A DNA stretch of 64,000 nucleotides, from the NCBI GenBank assembly GCA_964415675.1, contig CAYQBG010000005.1, positions 62,001 through 126,000 of the forward strand, given 5' to 3'. The position numbers and the translations under genes are program-made. This DNA is from UBA5336 sp964415675. GTDB taxonomy: Bacteria; Pseudomonadota; Alphaproteobacteria; Caulobacterales; Hyphomonadaceae. The notes below the pieces were generated by a model. The model made no database searches, was not told where the DNA came from, and saw nothing but the letters and a program-made list of their open reading frames with translations. Positions 43,231 through 52,828 of the stretch are shown piece by piece. Position 1 is the first letter of the stretch. Each line of letters begins with the position of its first letter.

Positions 43231-44780
43231 TGACTGGCTCTCAACAAATGATACGCGCCGGAAAAGGGCCGGTTGATACAGGCATTCTCATTATCGGCGC
43301 CGGACTGGCTGGTCTTTTCCTCGCCCTGCGCCTGGCGCCTCGGCCCTGCACAGTCGTTTCACCGGCCCCGCTCGGCAAGGCTGCTTCATCCGCCTGGGCA
43401 CAGGGCGGTCTCGCTGCCGCGCTCCATCCCGCAGACAGCCCTGAGCAGCACGCCGCCGACACGATTGCCGCTGGCGCAGGACTTGTCGATCCGGTTGTCG
43501 CCCGCCTCATCGCCGAGGATGGACCGGCCCGCGTGCGCGACCTCATTGAAATGGGTGTCGCCTTCGACCGAACCGAGGACGGCACCCTCGCACTCTCCCT
43601 CGAAGCGGCCCATTCCCATCCACGAGTCGCGCGTGTCGCCGGCGATCTGGCGGGCAAGGCAATCATGGATGCGCTGGTCGGCGCGGTGGCCGCCCATCCA
43701 CATATCACCGTGATCGAAGGGATCCGGGCTATCAGCCTTCTGCAGACCGACCATGGCCAAATTGCCGGTATACTGGCCTCCGACTGGGGCGGAGAACTCA
43801 CCCCGATGACGGCCAGCGAAACCATTCTATGCACTGGCGGATCAGGCGGCCTGTTCGAGGTGACAACGAATCCAGCCGGTGCCCAGGGCGACGGTCTCGC
43901 CATGGCCGGGCGAGCTGGCGCGCTGATCGGCGATCCCGAATTCGTTCAGTTCCACCCGACAGCGATGGATGTCGGGCGTGATCCGGCCCCGCTTGCGACT
44001 GAAGCCCTGCGCGGTGAGGGTGCGCGCCTGATCGGCAGGGATGGCGCCCCTTTCATGGCGCGCTATCATGGCGACGGGGAGCTCGCCCCGCGAGACGAGG
44101 TCGCCCGGGCGATCCATGCCGAACGCGAAGCTGGCCGCGGGGCCTTTCTTGATGCCCGCGAAGCTGTCGGAGCGGCTTTTCCCAGACACTTCCCCACGGT
44201 CTTTGCCGCCTGCCAGGCCGCTGGGATCGATCCGCGCCGACAGCCCATCCCCGTGGCTCCGGCGGCGCATTATCACATGGGCGGGATCGTCTCGGATATC
44301 TGGGGCCAGAGCACTCTGGAGGGGCTATCTGTCTGCGGGGAATGCGCCTCGACCGGTGTTCATGGCGCTAACCGCCTTGCCTCCAATTCCCTGCTCGAAG
44401 CGGTTGTGTTCGCCCACCGGATCGCCGAACGGCTGCGCGAGACTGAACTTTCTCCGCGCGGAGCCAGTCATGCCGGCGCGCCGGGCATGCTTGATCGCGA
44501 GGCCAATCAGCGTCTGCGCCGCGCCATGCAGTTGCAATGCGGCGTGGTGCGCGAGGCCGCCGGGCTCGCACAGCTCGGCGCGACAATCGACTCTCTCGCC
44601 GCGCAATTTGGCTGGACCAACGCCCTGACCACAGCCAGGTGCATCTGGTCTGCATCCCTTGCCAGACAGGAAAGCCGCGGCGGGCATTTCCGCAGCGATT
44701 TCCCCGAAACTGACCCGGCCGCCGGGCGGAGCTTCCTCAACCAGCCGAACGCCCCCGACAATGTGGAGCCCGAAAGATGA
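43230..44780 (+). CDS. nadB: L-aspartate oxidase
   Basis: This 516-residue FAD enzyme oxidises aspartate to iminoaspartate, the substrate of NadA. The dinucleotide motif is ILIIGAGLAGLFLAL; AAHYHMGGIVSD and HGANRLASNSLLEAVV are the active-site and flavin-binding blocks shared with fumarate reductase/succinate dehydrogenase flavoproteins. The first ATG at 43230 overlaps the preceding stop; an ATG seven codons on is an alternative. The stop overlaps nadC by 4 nt. Confidence 0.96.
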   Translation: MTGSQQMIRAGKGPVDTGILIIGAGLAGLFLALRLAPRPCTVVSPAPLGKAASSAWAQGGLAAALHPADSPEQHAADTIAAGAGLVDPVVARLIAEDGPARVRDLIEMGVAFDRTEDGTLALSLEAAHSHPRVARVAGDLAGKAIMDALVGAVAAHPHITVIEGIRAISLLQTDHGQIAGILASDWGGELTPMTASETILCTGGSGGLFEVTTNPAGAQGDGLAMAGRAGALIGDPEFVQFHPTAMDVGRDPAPLATEALRGEGARLIGRDGAPFMARYHGDGELAPRDEVARAIHAEREAGRGAFLDAREAVGAAFPRHFPTVFAACQAAGIDPRRQPIPVAPAAHYHMGGIVSDIWGQSTLEGLSVCGECASTGVHGANRLASNSLLEAVVFAHRIAERLRETELSPRGASHAGAPGMLDREANQRLRRAMQLQCGVVREAAGLAQLGATIDSLAAQFGWTNALTTARCIWSASLARQESRGGHFRSDFPETDPAAGRSFLNQPNAPDNVEPER

Positions 44781-45628
44781 CCGCACCGCCGCCCCTTCCC
44801 GCCATCATTCTCGACCCGATTGTGCGGCTGGCACTCGCAGAAGACCTCGGCCGGGCCGGCGATCTTACGACAGACGCCACAATCCCCGCCGGCACGCGGC
44901 TTTCGGCCATCATTCGCGCACGAAAGGCGGGTCGGCTCGCCGGCCTCGACGCTGCCGCTTACGCGCTCACCCTTATCGACCCGGCTGTGGAGATGAAGGT
45001 TGAAGTGGACGATGGCGCGGCCCTTGAGCCAGGCACGGTGATTGCGCGCTTCGAGGGTCCGGCGCGTTCCATCCTCACGGCTGAACGGACCATGCTGAAC
45101 TTCCTGGGTCGCTTGTCAGGCATCGCGAGCCTGACCGCCGAATTCGTCGCGCGCACGCAAGATACCGGGGCCACGATCGTTTGCACGCGCAAGACCACAC
45201 CGGGCCATCGTGCTCTGGAGAAGCGTGCAGTGCGTTGCGGCGGCGGGACCGCCCATCGCTATGGTCTCGACGACGCAATCCTGATCAAGGACAATCATAT
45301 CGCCGCCTGCGGCTCCATACATGCCGCGCTGGAGCGGGCACGCGCATATGCCGGCCATCTTCGGATGATCGAGATCGAGGTGGACACGCTGGACCAGCTC
45401 GAAGAGGTGCTTGAGACACCTCCCCATGCCGTACTGCTCGACAATATGGACCCTGCCACCCTGAAAAGGGCCGTGGAGATGATTGACGGGCGGTGCAGCG
45501 CGGAAGCCTCCGGCGGCGTGACGCTCGACACCGTGGCCGAAATCGCTGCGACTGGGATCGACTTTATTTCAGTGGGTGCGTTGACGCATTCTGCGCCGAA
45601 CCTTGACCTTGGCATGGATGTGGACTGA
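44777..45628 (+). CDS. nadC: Nicotinate-nucleotide pyrophosphorylase (quinolinate phosphoribosyltransferase)
   Basis: This 283-residue enzyme converts quinolinate and PRPP to nicotinate mononucleotide with loss of CO2. The motifs CTRKTTPGHRALEKRAVRCG and DDAILIKDNHI are the quinolinate and phosphate-binding loops; EVDTLDQLEEVLE and the C-terminal ISVGALTHSAPNLDLGMD complete the family signature. The ATG overlaps the nadB stop as ATGA. It is the last NAD gene; an SDR follows after 44 nt. Confidence 0.97.
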   Translation: MTAPPPLPAIILDPIVRLALAEDLGRAGDLTTDATIPAGTRLSAIIRARKAGRLAGLDAAAYALTLIDPAVEMKVEVDDGAALEPGTVIARFEGPARSILTAERTMLNFLGRLSGIASLTAEFVARTQDTGATIVCTRKTTPGHRALEKRAVRCGGGTAHRYGLDDAILIKDNHIAACGSIHAALERARAYAGHLRMIEIEVDTLDQLEEVLETPPHAVLLDNMDPATLKRAVEMIDGRCSAEASGGVTLDTVAEIAATGIDFISVGALTHSAPNLDLGMDVD

Positions 45629-45672
45629 CCATCGCTCGCGAAAACAGAATCCCCATGGGCGAGGACAGAAAC

Positions 45673-46482
45673 ATGAGCGAAGGCCGCGGTCGAAAGAGCA
45701 TCTTCATCACGGGCGCAGCCTCTGGAATCGGCGCCGAAACGGCGAGGTATTTTGCCAAGCGTGGCTGGTTTGTCGGGCTTTATGACCTGAATGAGCAGGG
45801 CCTTGCCGAAGTCACAGATGTGATTGGCAGCGGCAATTGCCACATGGCGGTGCTCGATGTGAGGGACCGTGAACAATGGGCCGTCGCGGTAGCGGGCTTT
45901 GGCGGCGAGACGAATGGTCAGATGAATGTCCTTTTCAACAATGCAGGGATTGGCCGTCATGGCTGGTTCGAGGACATACCGCCCGAGGACTCCGACCAGG
46001 TCGTGGATGTAAATATCAAAGGCGTCGTCAACGGCATTTATGCGGCCCTGCCGCTGCTGCGCGAGACCCATGGCGCGCGAGTCGTCAACACCGCGTCGAC
46101 CGCCGGCATGGTGGGCTCGCCGCGCCTGGCGGTCTATTCGGCCACCAAGTTTGCCGTGCGCGGGCTGACCGAAGCGCTCGATGTGGAGTTCAGCGGTCTC
46201 GGTATCCGCGTCACCAGCCTGATGCCCTGGTTCGTGGACACGCCGATTCTCGATATCGGAGCGACCGAGGGCACAAACATCAAAATGGCCGACGAAATCC
46301 GCGCGACCGGGCAGTCAGTCTATACGGTTGCCGATGCGGCGGCCAAGGTCTGGGACGCAGCCCACGGAGACGAAATACACTATATGGTCGGCAAGGAGGC
46401 CGAGCGAGCGCGCTTTGCTCAGCGCTTCCTGCCAAAACGCCTGAAAAGACAGATCCTGAAAGGCCTGCCAGAACGCGAATAG
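45673..46482 (+). CDS. SDR-family oxidoreductase
   Basis: The protein has 269 residues. TGAASGIGAET is at about 13-23, NNAGIGRHG near 90 and catalytic YSATKFAVRGL near 157. An aspartate ends strand beta-2 (GLYDLNEQG), favouring NAD(H). GAGGA lies 7 nt before the ATG at 45673; another in-frame ATG at 45655 is less well supported. It lies 44 nt after nadC and 79 nt before the P450, so it more likely acts with the P450 in oxidation of a terpenoid or steroid-like alcohol than in NAD synthesis. Confidence 0.87.
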   Translation: MSEGRGRKSIFITGAASGIGAETARYFAKRGWFVGLYDLNEQGLAEVTDVIGSGNCHMAVLDVRDREQWAVAVAGFGGETNGQMNVLFNNAGIGRHGWFEDIPPEDSDQVVDVNIKGVVNGIYAALPLLRETHGARVVNTASTAGMVGSPRLAVYSATKFAVRGLTEALDVEFSGLGIRVTSLMPWFVDTPILDIGATEGTNIKMADEIRATGQSVYTVADAAAKVWDAAHGDEIHYMVGKEAERARFAQRFLPKRLKRQILKGLPERE

Positions 46483-46561
46483 GCCAGGCGGCTTGCTTGC
46501 CCCTGCGGACAGTGGAGCAAAGCCGACAGTCATTCAGGAACATCAGGAGGAGGAGGTTGCG

Positions 46562-47884
46562 ATGAGCCTGCCGCTTGTAAGCGAAACGGTTGCCGATGAA
46601 CTTGAAACCGGCGAACCGAAATACCCACGCCAATGGCCCGTATCGCCGCCTGTCGACCTTGAAAACGCTATGATGTTCACACAAGGCCAGCCCTTTGACG
46701 GCTTCGCGCAGATGCGTGAGCAGGCACCGGTCATGTGGTTCCCGCAACAGCACGGCGCCGGTTTCTGGGCGCTGAGCCGATATGCTGATGTGCGCGCCGT
46801 GGACCTCGACACAAAGCGCTTCTCCTCGCAGGCAGGTGGCATCTTGATGGGATACGCTCCGCCTGAGCGGCGACATCCCCTGCTCCACCGCGCCACGCTG
46901 GATGCGATGATCAATCTCGACCAGCCCTGGCACATGCCGCTGCGGCGCGAGCACATGCCTTTTTTCACGCCCGGCTATATCGCAGAGCTGAAAAAGAAGG
47001 TTGAGGCGAAAGTCACCCAATTGCTCGACGCGCTGGAGGCAAAGGGCCCTGTTATCGATCTCGTCGAGGGGTTTTCCGCCGAACTCCCACTCTTCACCTT
47101 GTGTGAAATGCTTGGCGTCCCCGAGGCCGACCGACCAAAACTAATCGAGTGGATGCATTTCCTCGAAACCGCAGGCTACACACTCCAGCGAGAAGAACTC
47201 GGCGATATCGATCCAGAAGAGATCGGGCGCTTTCTTTCCGAAGTGCAGGCCATGTTCGATTATGGCCAGGCCATTCTCAAGGACCGGCGTGCCAATCCCA
47301 GGAATGACCTCCTGTCGGCCATCGCGAATGCAAAGGTCGATGGCGAACTGCTCAGCGACGAGTATCTTGACGGTTCATGGCTTCTGATCGTGTTCGCGGG
47401 CAATGACACGACCCGCAATTCCATCTCCGGCACGATGCGCCTGCTCACTCAGTTCCCGGACGAGCGCAAGAAGCTTATCGAGAAGCCGGAACTGATGCCA
47501 AACATGGCTCATGAAGCAATCCGCATGGTCAGCCCTGTCATGTATATGCGCCGCACCTGTGTTGAAGACGCCGAAATCGGCGGACAGATGATCGGCGAGG
47601 GCGAGAAGGTGCTGATGTATTACGGCGCTGCCAATCGCGATCCCGCCATTTTCGCCGATCCCGACCGGTTCGATGTGACGCGTAGCAACGCAAAGGACCA
47701 TCTCGCCTTCGGCATCGGCCCGCATGTCTGCCTCGGCCAGCGCGTGGCGAATATGCAGCTCGAAGCGGCCTATCGGCAAATCCTCGCCAGATTCCCAGAG
47801 GTCCGCTGGACTGGAAAGCAGGACATCGCGCCGAACAATTTCGTCCACGCGATCTCCAGTCTCGAAGTCGATCTCAGAGGCTGA
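46562..47884 (+). CDS. Cytochrome P450
   Basis: This 440-residue soluble bacterial P450 has the oxygen-binding I-helix motif AGNDTTRNSISG, the K-helix ExxR-equivalent HEAIRM, and the haem-thiolate loop HLAFGIGPHVCLGQRVAN with the cysteine near residue 389. The I-helix resembles that of CYP125/CYP142-type steroid and CYP153-like hydroxylases. AGGAGGAGG precedes the ATG at 46562. Ferredoxin and reductase partners are not in the window. It probably hydroxylates a terminal carbon of an alkane, terpenoid or steroid side chain, with the adjacent SDR taking the alcohol further; both points are inference. Confidence 0.93.
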   Translation: MSLPLVSETVADELETGEPKYPRQWPVSPPVDLENAMMFTQGQPFDGFAQMREQAPVMWFPQQHGAGFWALSRYADVRAVDLDTKRFSSQAGGILMGYAPPERRHPLLHRATLDAMINLDQPWHMPLRREHMPFFTPGYIAELKKKVEAKVTQLLDALEAKGPVIDLVEGFSAELPLFTLCEMLGVPEADRPKLIEWMHFLETAGYTLQREELGDIDPEEIGRFLSEVQAMFDYGQAILKDRRANPRNDLLSAIANAKVDGELLSDEYLDGSWLLIVFAGNDTTRNSISGTMRLLTQFPDERKKLIEKPELMPNMAHEAIRMVSPVMYMRRTCVEDAEIGGQMIGEGEKVLMYYGAANRDPAIFADPDRFDVTRSNAKDHLAFGIGPHVCLGQRVANMQLEAAYRQILARFPEVRWTGKQDIAPNNFVHAISSLEVDLRG

Positions 47885-47893
47885 GCCGGCAGT

Positions 47894-48739
47894 CTATTCC
47901 CGCTCGCGCACGACGAATTCAGTGCGTCGGTTGCGCCGGTGCGCCTCATCGCTGTCACCCTCATCCAGCAGGCGGGCGGCGCCATAGCCTGATGCAGTAA
48001 GTATCTCGGCCGCCACGCCGCGATTGATGAGGTAGTCCCGCACCGAATTGGCGCGAGCCTCAGACAGGCGCTGATTGTCGATGGGATCGCCGCGCTTGTC
48101 GCTATGACCGGCCACTTCGATCTCGAAAGCCTTGCAAATAATGGCCACGCCTGTGGCCGCATCGAGGAGCCGGGCGCTTTCGACACTGATGTCCGCGCCT
48201 GCCGTCGAAAAGGAGACGTTCCGCCCGTCCATCACCCGTGAGAAGGCGCGCTGACAGTCTGCAACAGTCGGTTTGCCGTCCAGATCGCTTAGTGCCGCAC
48301 CGACCGCCTCACCGCCGCCTTCGACGGAAATACCGTCAATGACGAGCAGGTCGCGGCCCTCGGGAACGGCCTTGATGGCTGCTTCGCCCGCTTCGAGCCC
48401 GGCTGCCTTGGCTGCCCGACTGGGCGCGATCCCCGTCAGCGTCAGGACGCCTGCGCCGACATTCCGGTCATCGAGTTTCAGCCAGGAGAAGCCCCTTTCG
48501 GCGATCTGGCTCTCGATCTGGCCGGTCCAGCCGCGAGCCGCCGCCAACGGATTCGAGCCGTCTGTGGGAACCAGCCGCCCCTGCTGGACACGAAAAGTAG
48601 CGCCTTCTTCTACAGGAACGCACCATTCATCCGCGCTGGAGGCGCGCTTGCCGCTGCCATCGCTTGCACCACAGGCCGAAACTGCGCCTGCCAACGCCAG
48701 GGCAAAGACCGTCTTCGAGACGCCAGCCAAACCGCACAT
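47894..48739 (-). CDS. OmpA-family lipoprotein with BON-like segment
   Basis: The protein has 281 residues. A signal with lipobox VSAC (about residue 22-23) suggests an outer-membrane lipoprotein. A BON-like region follows (VLTLTGIAPSRAAKAA, then VIDGISVEGGGEAVG). The C-terminal OmpA peptidoglycan-binding domain has EIEVAGHSDKRGDPIDNQRL and SEARANSVRDYLINRGV, with the ending RRNRRTEFVV. It would tether the envelope to peptidoglycan. It converges on the P450 gene with 9 nt between stops and is transcribed away from the MaoC-like gene block. Confidence 0.9.
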   Translation of the reverse strand: MCGLAGVSKTVFALALAGAVSACGASDGSGKRASSADEWCVPVEEGATFRVQQGRLVPTDGSNPLAAARGWTGQIESQIAERGFSWLKLDDRNVGAGVLTLTGIAPSRAAKAAGLEAGEAAIKAVPEGRDLLVIDGISVEGGGEAVGAALSDLDGKPTVADCQRAFSRVMDGRNVSFSTAGADISVESARLLDAATGVAIICKAFEIEVAGHSDKRGDPIDNQRLSEARANSVRDYLINRGVAAEILTASGYGAARLLDEGDSDEAHRRNRRTEFVVRERE

Positions 48740-48860
48740 TCATGCCTCCTTATGGGCGCTTGCCGCGCCCCCGGACTCGTCCAATCCCCTGTTTTTCGGA
48801 GGATTGGCCACCAGAGTCAAAGCCCCTCGCGGCATAGGGGAACCTTCCCCGGGCGGTTCA

Positions 48861-49787
48861 TCACGCCCCGGCCTCCTGATACCCTGCATAGGAATGTTTG
48901 AGCGTGGCATGGTTCAGCAGCATCTCGGCAATCTGTTCCTTGCCATCGCCGTCAAATATGCGCGTGCGGACCCAGTAGCTTTCGGTGCGTCGGCTCTCGG
49001 CCAGCGCGACAATCTCGCGGCGCAAAAGATAGGTCTCGCCAACGAAGAGCGGGCCCTTGATCATGCGGATTTCCTGGTCGGCAAAGAGGCCGACCGCCGG
49101 GCCCCTGACCGGAAATTTCGCTTCACGGCTGGTATATTCCGCCAACACGCTGACCATTTCCAGCGGGATGATCGCCCGTCCCCAGGGTGAGCTCTCTCCA
49201 TCATGATACCATGGCGACGGCTCGGTAATGACCTTCAGCTTGTCATTCAGCGAAAACGGGTAGAGCTTTCCCATATGCTGGTCCGCGTCCATGCGGGCCA
49301 TCTCATCTGCCGCACCCCTCATTCCGACCTCCAGGTCTTCGAGGATCAGGAGCTTTTCCGGCGCGCGCAGCCGCGCCATGCGCTCATCCAGCAGGGTCGG
49401 CCCGTCATCGGGGCCAAGGCTGGCGCTCGCCTCAAGCACAGGCGTCCCGTCGGCCTTTTCAGCCCACACCCGTGTGCGTGTTGCACCAGCAGCCGGGCGC
49501 TCGGCATAGACGCGCACGTCTTCTCCCTCGACCACCATGTTCTGGTAATGCGCAGAAAGACAGCCGCGCTCAAACCAGTCACGCCCCCAGATTTCTGCCA
49601 TAAGCGGCACGACCTGGCTGAAATGGGTCGGCCCCTCGATCGGGCCGGCGGTGAAGCCCAGCTTCTCGGCCATATCGTCATCATGGATCGAGCTGTGCCC
49701 GCCATATTCCTGCTCCTGGAGCATCTGGCGCGGCTGGCGCAATGGCCCGGCCAGTGCGAGCGGTGTGTCGAATGCCGGCTTGGCCAT
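48861..49787 (-). CDS. MaoC-like acyl-CoA hydratase/dehydratase family protein
   Basis: The protein has 308 residues and is probably a double hotdog. SIHDDDMAEKLGFTAGPIEG near residues 30-50 matches the MaoC pattern in which substrate-binding aspartate and histidine-type residues precede GFxxPIxxG; the second half contains GPAVGLFADQEIRMIKGPLF. GGGAG lies 8 nt before the ATG at 49787. It is followed on the same strand by no close gene and preceded 42 nt upstream by the phosphotransferase gene, so the two likely form an acyl-CoA-related operon. Exact substrate unknown. Confidence 0.7.
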   Translation of the reverse strand: MAKPAFDTPLALAGPLRQPRQMLQEQEYGGHSSIHDDDMAEKLGFTAGPIEGPTHFSQVVPLMAEIWGRDWFERGCLSAHYQNMVVEGEDVRVYAERPAAGATRTRVWAEKADGTPVLEASASLGPDDGPTLLDERMARLRAPEKLLILEDLEVGMRGAADEMARMDADQHMGKLYPFSLNDKLKVITEPSPWYHDGESSPWGRAIIPLEMVSVLAEYTSREAKFPVRGPAVGLFADQEIRMIKGPLFVGETYLLRREIVALAESRRTESYWVRTRIFDGDGKEQIAEMLLNHATLKHSYAGYQEAGA

Positions 49788-49829
49788 CTCGTATTCTCCC
49801 AACTGCATCAAGGGCTCGGGTGCGGTGCC

Positions 49830-50918
49830 TCAGCCTTCCATCCCTGCCCGGCGCGCGCACGTAGCGGCAAACTGCGCCAGCGGAATCACTCTCTCGGCAT
49901 TGGTCGCAGCATGAGCAGAATTGGCGGTGCCGTCGCGAACGCGCCCGACAATACCCTGCAAGATACCGGCGAGGCGGAACCCGTTATAAGCGAAATAATA
50001 GTCGAGCTCCGGAAGGCCGTCGCGACCGGTATGCTCGCAATACATCTGCGCATATTCGTCCTTGGATGGAATGCCATGCGCGGCGAGATCGTCGATATCG
50101 GCAAGCGCCTTGCGGTTCGGATCAGAGCTTGGCAGCACCCAGTTCATCAGGTGATAGGAGAAGTCCGCAAGCGGGTCGCCGAGCGTGCAAAGCTCCCAGT
50201 CGAGCACAGCAATCACTTTCGGCTCGCTGGGATGCAGGATCATATTGTCCAGGCGATAGTCGCCATGAACGATCGTGGTGGTATCCCCGGGAGGGATATT
50301 CTTCGGCAGCCAGTCGATCAGGGCTTCCATCTCCGGAATGTGTTCAGTTTCGGAGGCCTTATACTGTTTTGTCCAGCGATGGATCTGGCGCGCGACATAG
50401 TCGCCTTCCTTGCCGAAGCCTTCCAGGCCGACCGCCCGCCAGTCCACCATGTGGAGATCGGCCAGTGTCTTGCACTTGGCTTCATAGATCCTGCGGCGCT
50501 CGGCCGGCTCATAGTCTGGCAGGGTCTGGTCCCACAGGATACGGCCTTCGACATTGTCCATGACGTAGAACATCGTGCCGATCACGCCTTCGTCCTCGCA
50601 AAGGCCATAGGGCCGCGCGACCGGGTAGCCGATCGGATAGAGGGCCGAAATCACACGGAATTCCCGGTCCACTGCATGCGCCGACGGCAGCAGTTTGCCT
50701 GGGGGCTTGCGGCGCATGACATAGGCTTTTGACGGCGTGATCAGCTTATAGGTCGGATTGGACTGTCCACCCTTGAACTGGCGAACGGTCAGAGGGCCTT
50801 CATAACCCTCGACATGCTCCTCCATCCAGCCAGCGAGCGCGGCTTCGTCAAAGCGATGGGTTTCTGACACTTCCTGAGTGCCTGTAAACAGTTCCTGCGC
50901 ACTGGCGGTCTCGGACAT
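49830..50918 (-). CDS. ACAD10/11-like phosphotransferase (APH fold)
   Basis: The 362-residue protein has the aminoglycoside-phosphotransferase/choline kinase fold. VRQFKGGQSNPTYKL forms the ATP-binding loop, VMRRKPPGKLLPSAHAVDRE the lysine region, IVHGDYRLDNMILHP the catalytic loop and VLDWELCTLGDPLAD the metal-binding aspartate. The family is the kinase domain of mammalian ACAD10/ACAD11, which phosphorylates 4-hydroxyacyl-CoA for beta-oxidation; bacterial stand-alone copies sit with acyl-CoA genes, as here. AGGGAGG precedes the ATG at 50918. It is divergently spaced from purD by 82 nt on the same strand. Confidence 0.9.
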   Translation of the reverse strand: MSETASAQELFTGTQEVSETHRFDEAALAGWMEEHVEGYEGPLTVRQFKGGQSNPTYKLITPSKAYVMRRKPPGKLLPSAHAVDREFRVISALYPIGYPVARPYGLCEDEGVIGTMFYVMDNVEGRILWDQTLPDYEPAERRRIYEAKCKTLADLHMVDWRAVGLEGFGKEGDYVARQIHRWTKQYKASETEHIPEMEALIDWLPKNIPPGDTTTIVHGDYRLDNMILHPSEPKVIAVLDWELCTLGDPLADFSYHLMNWVLPSSDPNRKALADIDDLAAHGIPSKDEYAQMYCEHTGRDGLPELDYYFAYNGFRLAGILQGIVGRVRDGTANSAHAATNAERVIPLAQFAATCARRAGMEG

Positions 50919-51000
50919 TGGCGGCCTCCCTGATGATCTTGTCTGACTTTGCATTCAATTAGTACCCAAGCGCGTGGCGAGGTAAATGCCGGACGCGGGG

Positions 51001-52308
51001 TCAGGCGGACGATACGCCCTTCGCCCGCACACGCCAGCCAATATCACGCCGGCAGAAACCCTCCGGCCAGTCTATGACATCGACACCGGCATAAGCCTGC
51101 ACGAAGGCATCTGCGAGCGTGTCGGCCACGCAGGTCACGGAGAGGACGCGCCCCCCGACAGTGACAAGGCGCCCTTCGCTGTCAGTGTCACTTCCCGCCT
51201 GGAACACAGTGACACCGTCCAGCTCGCCGGCTTGCGCGACACCCCTGATCACCGAACCCTTTGCATATGAGCCGGGATAGCCTTCGCTTGCCAGCACGAC
51301 AGTCGCCGCAGGGCGGAAATCTTCCAGGCCCATCAGCGTTTCAAAAGCCGCCTCATTGCCTTTCAGTCCTCCTGTCGCCGCCGCCAGCAGCGCCGGGACA
51401 ATATCGCCTGGCAGGCCGGCCATCAGCACCTGGCATTCAGGATCGCCAAACCGGGCGTTGAACTCGACCACTTTTGGCCCGTCAGGCGTGATCATAAGGC
51501 CGATATAGAGCACGCCGCGATAAGGCATTCCGGCCCTGGCCATGCCGGCAATCATCGGCGCGGCAATCTCGGTGCGGATGCGGCACATCAAGTCTGAGGT
51601 TACCACTGGCGCCGGCGCATAAGCGCCCATTCCGCCCGTATTCGGGCCTGTATCGCCTTCACCGACGCGCTTGTGATCCTGCGCCGCCGGCAGGAAGATC
51701 ATGCCATCTCCATCGCTCAGGACGAAGACGCTGGCTTCCTCGCCCCGCATGAATTCCTCGATCACCAGGCTCGCCGAGGCCGGTCCGAACCGCCCGGACA
51801 GCATCGCCGCAGCTTCTGCCTCTGCCTCTTCCAGCGTTTCGGCAATCACAACCCCCTTGCCAGAGGCCAGTCCATCGGCCTTGAGTACATAGGGCGGATT
51901 GAGCGTGGCAAGAAACGCCTTCGCCGCCGCCATATCACTGACCACCTGGTGGGCCGCCGTCGGCACGCCAAACGCCTCCATCTGCGTCTTGGAAAAACCC
52001 TTGGAGCTTTCCAGCTGCGCGGCAGCCCTGTCTGGCCCGAACACATCGAAGCCGCGCGCACGCAAACGGTCAGCAAGCCCCGCTGCCAGCGGCGCTTCGG
52101 GGCCGATCACGACAAGATGCGGCTCCAGTTGCAGCGCGAGCTTCTCAAGCGCCTCCACGTCATCCGCTTTGACGTCGAAACATGGGCCGATAGCGTCCAT
52201 GCCGGGATTGCCCGGCGCCGACCAGACCTGATCGACGAGGTCCGACTGGGCGATTTTCCAGGCCAGCGCATGTTCACGCGCCCCCGATCCGATAATGAGA
52301 ATGTTCAT
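51001..52308 (-). CDS. purD: Phosphoribosylamine-glycine ligase
   Basis: This 435-residue ATP-grasp enzyme catalyses the second step of purine synthesis. It opens MNILIIGSGAREHALAWK; LVVIGPEAPLAAG, ADGLASGKGVVIAET and YAPAPVVT are ATP-grasp landmarks, and GVLYIGLMITPDGPKVVEFN is the conserved metal-binding end. Length is normal. The gene is divergent from a small hypothetical gene and xseA, a linkage seen in other alphaproteobacteria. Confidence 0.97.
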   Translation of the reverse strand: MNILIIGSGAREHALAWKIAQSDLVDQVWSAPGNPGMDAIGPCFDVKADDVEALEKLALQLEPHLVVIGPEAPLAAGLADRLRARGFDVFGPDRAAAQLESSKGFSKTQMEAFGVPTAAHQVVSDMAAAKAFLATLNPPYVLKADGLASGKGVVIAETLEEAEAEAAAMLSGRFGPASASLVIEEFMRGEEASVFVLSDGDGMIFLPAAQDHKRVGEGDTGPNTGGMGAYAPAPVVTSDLMCRIRTEIAAPMIAGMARAGMPYRGVLYIGLMITPDGPKVVEFNARFGDPECQVLMAGLPGDIVPALLAAATGGLKGNEAAFETLMGLEDFRPAATVVLASEGYPGSYAKGSVIRGVAQAGELDGVTVFQAGSDTDSEGRLVTVGGRVLSVTCVADTLADAFVQAYAGVDVIDWPEGFCRRDIGWRVRAKGVSSA

Positions 52309-52381
52309 GACACTGGTTGATGCGCCGGCCGGCTTGCGCGATCAAGAGCAGAGTTTCCAAAGCCCCGCACGAAGGACAGAT

Positions 52382-52816
52382 ATGGGCGAGCGTCAGGACA
52401 TGAACGGCCTCTGGTCAGGCTGGTTCGATTATACCGGCTTTTCCGATCCGGTGCCCTTCACGGCCTGGTTCGATGATGTCGGCGGCGCATTGTCGGGAAC
52501 GATTCTTGAACCCAACAGTTTTGCAGAGGACATGCTGGAAGATCTCGAAGCAGAGATCGCCGGCGAGCGTGGCGGCCTTATCGTCTCGTTTGAAAAGACT
52601 TATTGCCAGGGCCAGGGAGCGCATGGGCTGCCGATACTCTATGAAGGCGAGGCCGACATCGATTTCGAGACAGTTATTGGCAAGTGGCGTTTCTATCAGG
52701 GCGGCTATGGCTCGGGGCGGTTCCGGCTCTCGCGTGCCTCGCGCGCCATCTCCGAAGGCATCCTGCGCCGGGTCTTTGCCACAGTCGGGGATGATCGCGG
52801 CGACGGAAAGAGCTAG
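52382..52816 (+). CDS. Hypothetical protein between purD and xseA
   Basis: The protein has 144 residues, soluble, with no signal peptide. The strand-rich sequence MNGLWSGWFDYTGFSDPVPF, FDDVGGALSGTILEP and VIGKWRFYQGGYGSGRF suggests a small beta-barrel (lipocalin-like) fold. I recognise no family. AAGGA lies 5 nt before the ATG at 52382; the frame also opens at 52295, overlapping purD. It is followed 12 nt later by xseA and is probably co-transcribed. Confidence 0.75.
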   Translation: MGERQDMNGLWSGWFDYTGFSDPVPFTAWFDDVGGALSGTILEPNSFAEDMLEDLEAEIAGERGGLIVSFEKTYCQGQGAHGLPILYEGEADIDFETVIGKWRFYQGGYGSGRFRLSRASRAISEGILRRVFATVGDDRGDGKS

Positions 52817-52828
52817 GCTCGCACACTC

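Noticed and set aside
49203..50732. 509-codon plus-strand open frame
   Set aside because: It is antisense to the MaoC-like and phosphotransferase genes, crosses their junction and has no ribosome-binding site or family resemblance.
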